Positions 62,930 to 64,000 of a stretch of 64,000 nt of DNA are shown here, in pieces. Under the pieces are notes generated by a model that searched no databases, was not told the DNA's origin, and saw only the letters and a program-made list of their open reading frames with translations. The position numbers and the translations under genes were made by a program. Source of the stretch: Sulfuricurvum kujiense DSM 16994 (GTDB lineage Bacteria > Campylobacterota > Campylobacteria > Campylobacterales > Sulfurimonadaceae); contig NC_014762.1 of the NCBI RefSeq assembly GCF_000183725.1, positions 1,054,001-1,118,000 on the forward strand, read 5' to 3'. Each line of letters opens with the position of its first letter. Positions within the stretch are counted from its first letter, which is position 1.

Positions 62930-63187
62930 TTAGTATTGCTGTGTACGTTTTGATTCGATAAGCTTACGTTTTTCCATCATCATCAGCTCAATTTCATGGG
63001 CATTTTTACCGCTATAGACCTGCTCTACCCATAGATGGCTTTTTGCATTGACCTCTTCGTAAAAATCTTGGAGCGACGAACCTTTTTTAGTCGCTATTTG
63101 CGTTTTGTAAAAAGGCTCGACTCGAACTTTTTCTTTGGGTGCGGCATATTTTGCTAAAACCGCTTCGCTTGTTTTATTGATTCGCAT
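62930..63187 (-). CDS. Small charged protein, unknown function
   Basis: About 85 residues from ATG 63187 (MRINKTSEAVLAKY). Helical and charged, ending with MMMEKRKLIESKRTQQY. No family is recognised. The frame continues upstream to other possible starts, the furthest at 63280, but those lack a ribosome site and overlap the cheB promoter. It is convergent with the rrf2 gene. Confidence 0.5.
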   Translation of the reverse strand: MRINKTSEAVLAKYAAPKEKVRVEPFYKTQIATKKGSSLQDFYEEVNAKSHLWVEQVYSGKNAHEIELMMMEKRKLIESKRTQQY

Positions 63188-63281
63188 ACTGTTCTCATTT
63201 TGTTTGAATACAATCATGCAAGCAAATACCGTACCTAAATTTTGGTATTCCAAGTGCGGATTTATCGTGTAAAATAGCATT

Positions 63282-63860
63282 ATGAATATATCATCATTAA
63301 TCCTTATCGGAGCATCAACAGGCGGTCCGGGTCGAATTTATTCGATTCTTTCGGCATTGGAGAGTCATTTTGTCGGCTCTGTCGTCATAGCGCAGCATAT
63401 GAGCGCTCCGTTTATCCCCAGTTTTATCAATCAGCTTCAATCTATCGTTTCGCTTCCTATCATTTCTGTCAATGAACCTCAAAAGATAAAACGAGCGCAT
63501 ATTTATGTCTGCTCCGTTACGTCCGAGTTGGTTCTTAAAGGCGGCGAAGTATGGATTGAACCGATGGAAGAGGGTGATTACCCCTATAATCCTCAAATCG
63601 ATCGGTTATTCGCATCCGCATCGTCTCTCCCCGCATCTATGAGACGCTTAGGGATTATTTTGACCGGAATCGGTGATGACGGTGCCCTCGGTGCCTTGTC
63701 TCTTTATGAATCAGGCGGAGAATGCCTTTTTGAAAGTGAAGAAAGTTCTATCGTATACGGGATGCCGCGGCGTGCTAAAGAGCTGGTAAGCAATGCGCAT
63801 GTCGCGGGAATCGTAGAGATAATAGAGCGGATCAAAGATTTCGGAGGGTGCCGTGTTTAG
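63282..63860 (+). CDS. cheB: CheB-type protein-glutamate methylesterase lacking a receiver domain
   Basis: 192 residues comprising only the methylesterase. The catalytic triad motifs are IGASTGGPGR (Ser), VIAQHMSAPF (His) and LTGIGDDGALG (Asp). It removes methyl groups from chemoreceptors during adaptation. The missing receiver domain is the known state in Campylobacter CheB, so control must be by other means. It overlaps the next gene by 8 bases. Confidence 0.92.
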   Translation: MNISSLILIGASTGGPGRIYSILSALESHFVGSVVIAQHMSAPFIPSFINQLQSIVSLPIISVNEPQKIKRAHIYVCSVTSELVLKGGEVWIEPMEEGDYPYNPQIDRLFASASSLPASMRRLGIILTGIGDDGALGALSLYESGGECLFESEESSIVYGMPRRAKELVSNAHVAGIVEIIERIKDFGGCRV

Positions 63861-64000
63861 CTGGTTCAAATCGAATAAAACCCCCGAGCCTCAAGAGAAA
63901 ACGGTTAAACCCGTGGAACACTTTGATAATCCGCAAGCGGTATTGGCAAAGTTTACCGCTATTACCGGGATCCATTTTAATCATAAAGAGGCGATTACCG
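63853..64000 (+). CDS. Probable CheR methyltransferase, N-terminal part (runs off window)
   Basis: Starts at GTG with GGAGG 5-6 bases upstream, inside the cheB end. The visible 49 residues (FSWFKSNKTPEP, then NPQAVLAKFTAITGIHFNH) resemble the start of CheR, and cheR commonly adjoins cheB in this group. The catalytic part is outside the window, so the name rests mainly on context. Confidence 0.5.
   Translation, partial: MFSWFKSNKTPEPQEKTVKPVEHFDNPQAVLAKFTAITGIHFNHKEAIT

Noticed and set aside
1-64000. tRNA or rRNA genes
   Set aside because: No tRNA-like GGTTCGA arm with matching stems or rRNA signature was found; one GGTTCGAACC string near 16685 lies inside a coding gene.

Overview
The window looks like chromosomal DNA of a Campylobacterota (epsilonproteobacterial) species, most likely in or near Sulfuricurvum/Sulfurimonas. 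The reasons are the moderate G+C, the dense gene packing with short overlaps, a CheB that lacks a receiver domain next to a probable CheR, a glmU-coaBC-uppS-prepilin peptidase-lptF/G-truA gene string beside fliP that I recall from Campylobacter, and many c-di-GMP and chemotaxis-type signalling proteins. The genus is inferred from gene content and was not tested. I saw no rRNA, tRNA, CRISPR array, integrase, transposase or prophage.

Layout. 1-6.4 kb: the 5' end of an iron superoxide dismutase gene, a large membrane-bound PAS-GGDEF-EAL protein, a small membrane protein, an E. coli-type ycaO and an orphan ParA-like ATPase. 6.5-15.8 kb: an almost complete sulfate-to-cysteine block (precorrin-2 dehydrogenase, cysK, DUF2061, cysH, a 30-codon ORF, cysD, cysN, a siroheme sulfite/nitrite reductase, a class V aminotransferase resembling cysteine desulfurase, and uroporphyrinogen methyltransferase). 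It is closed by a convergent CymR-like Rrf2 regulator. 15.9-31.6 kb: housekeeping and accessory genes, including a helicase-C-like protein with a hexapeptide repeat tail, a polysaccharide deacetylase, a HlyD/ABC exporter, BaiN-like and SDR oxidoreductases, cytochrome c, parvulin, MtfA, ThpR and cardiolipin synthase. 31.7-43.3 kb: mostly small, poorly characterised genes, plus a secreted nuclease, a GT9 glycosyltransferase, a ferredoxin, a MarR/YdhR divergent pair, an OmpA-like lipoprotein and a diguanylate cyclase with a heme-type sensor domain.

43.6-48.4 kb is the most unusual part by layout. Three copies of a long hairpin-bounded intergenic repeat (one inverted, one internally deleted) surround two AT-rich genes, a 2Fe-2S ferredoxin and htpG, with further short palindromic repeats. 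48.4-54.1 kb is a tightly overlapped minus-strand operon from glmU to truA, divergent from fliP. 54.2-57.7 kb holds fliP, trmA and a coiled-coil/SH3-like protein. 57.8-64 kb holds a periplasmic rhodanese, an overlapping three-gene signalling operon (histidine kinase with a pseudo-receiver, soluble CZB-type chemoreceptor, CheY-like regulator), a DUF4395 gene with a second CymR-like Rrf2 gene, cheB and the start of a probable cheR.

How parts may work together: the cysK promoter and the DUF4395-rrf2 promoter share an 18-of-20 identical element overlapping a consensus -35 box. This suggests one sulfur-responsive Rrf2 regulon controlling both loci. The two siroheme enzymes in the first block fit the cofactor need of the reductase encoded between them. 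No single striking new defence or biosynthetic system is evident. The best leads are the Rrf2 operator, the repeat island, the pseudo-receiver signalling operon and several small unannotated proteins.
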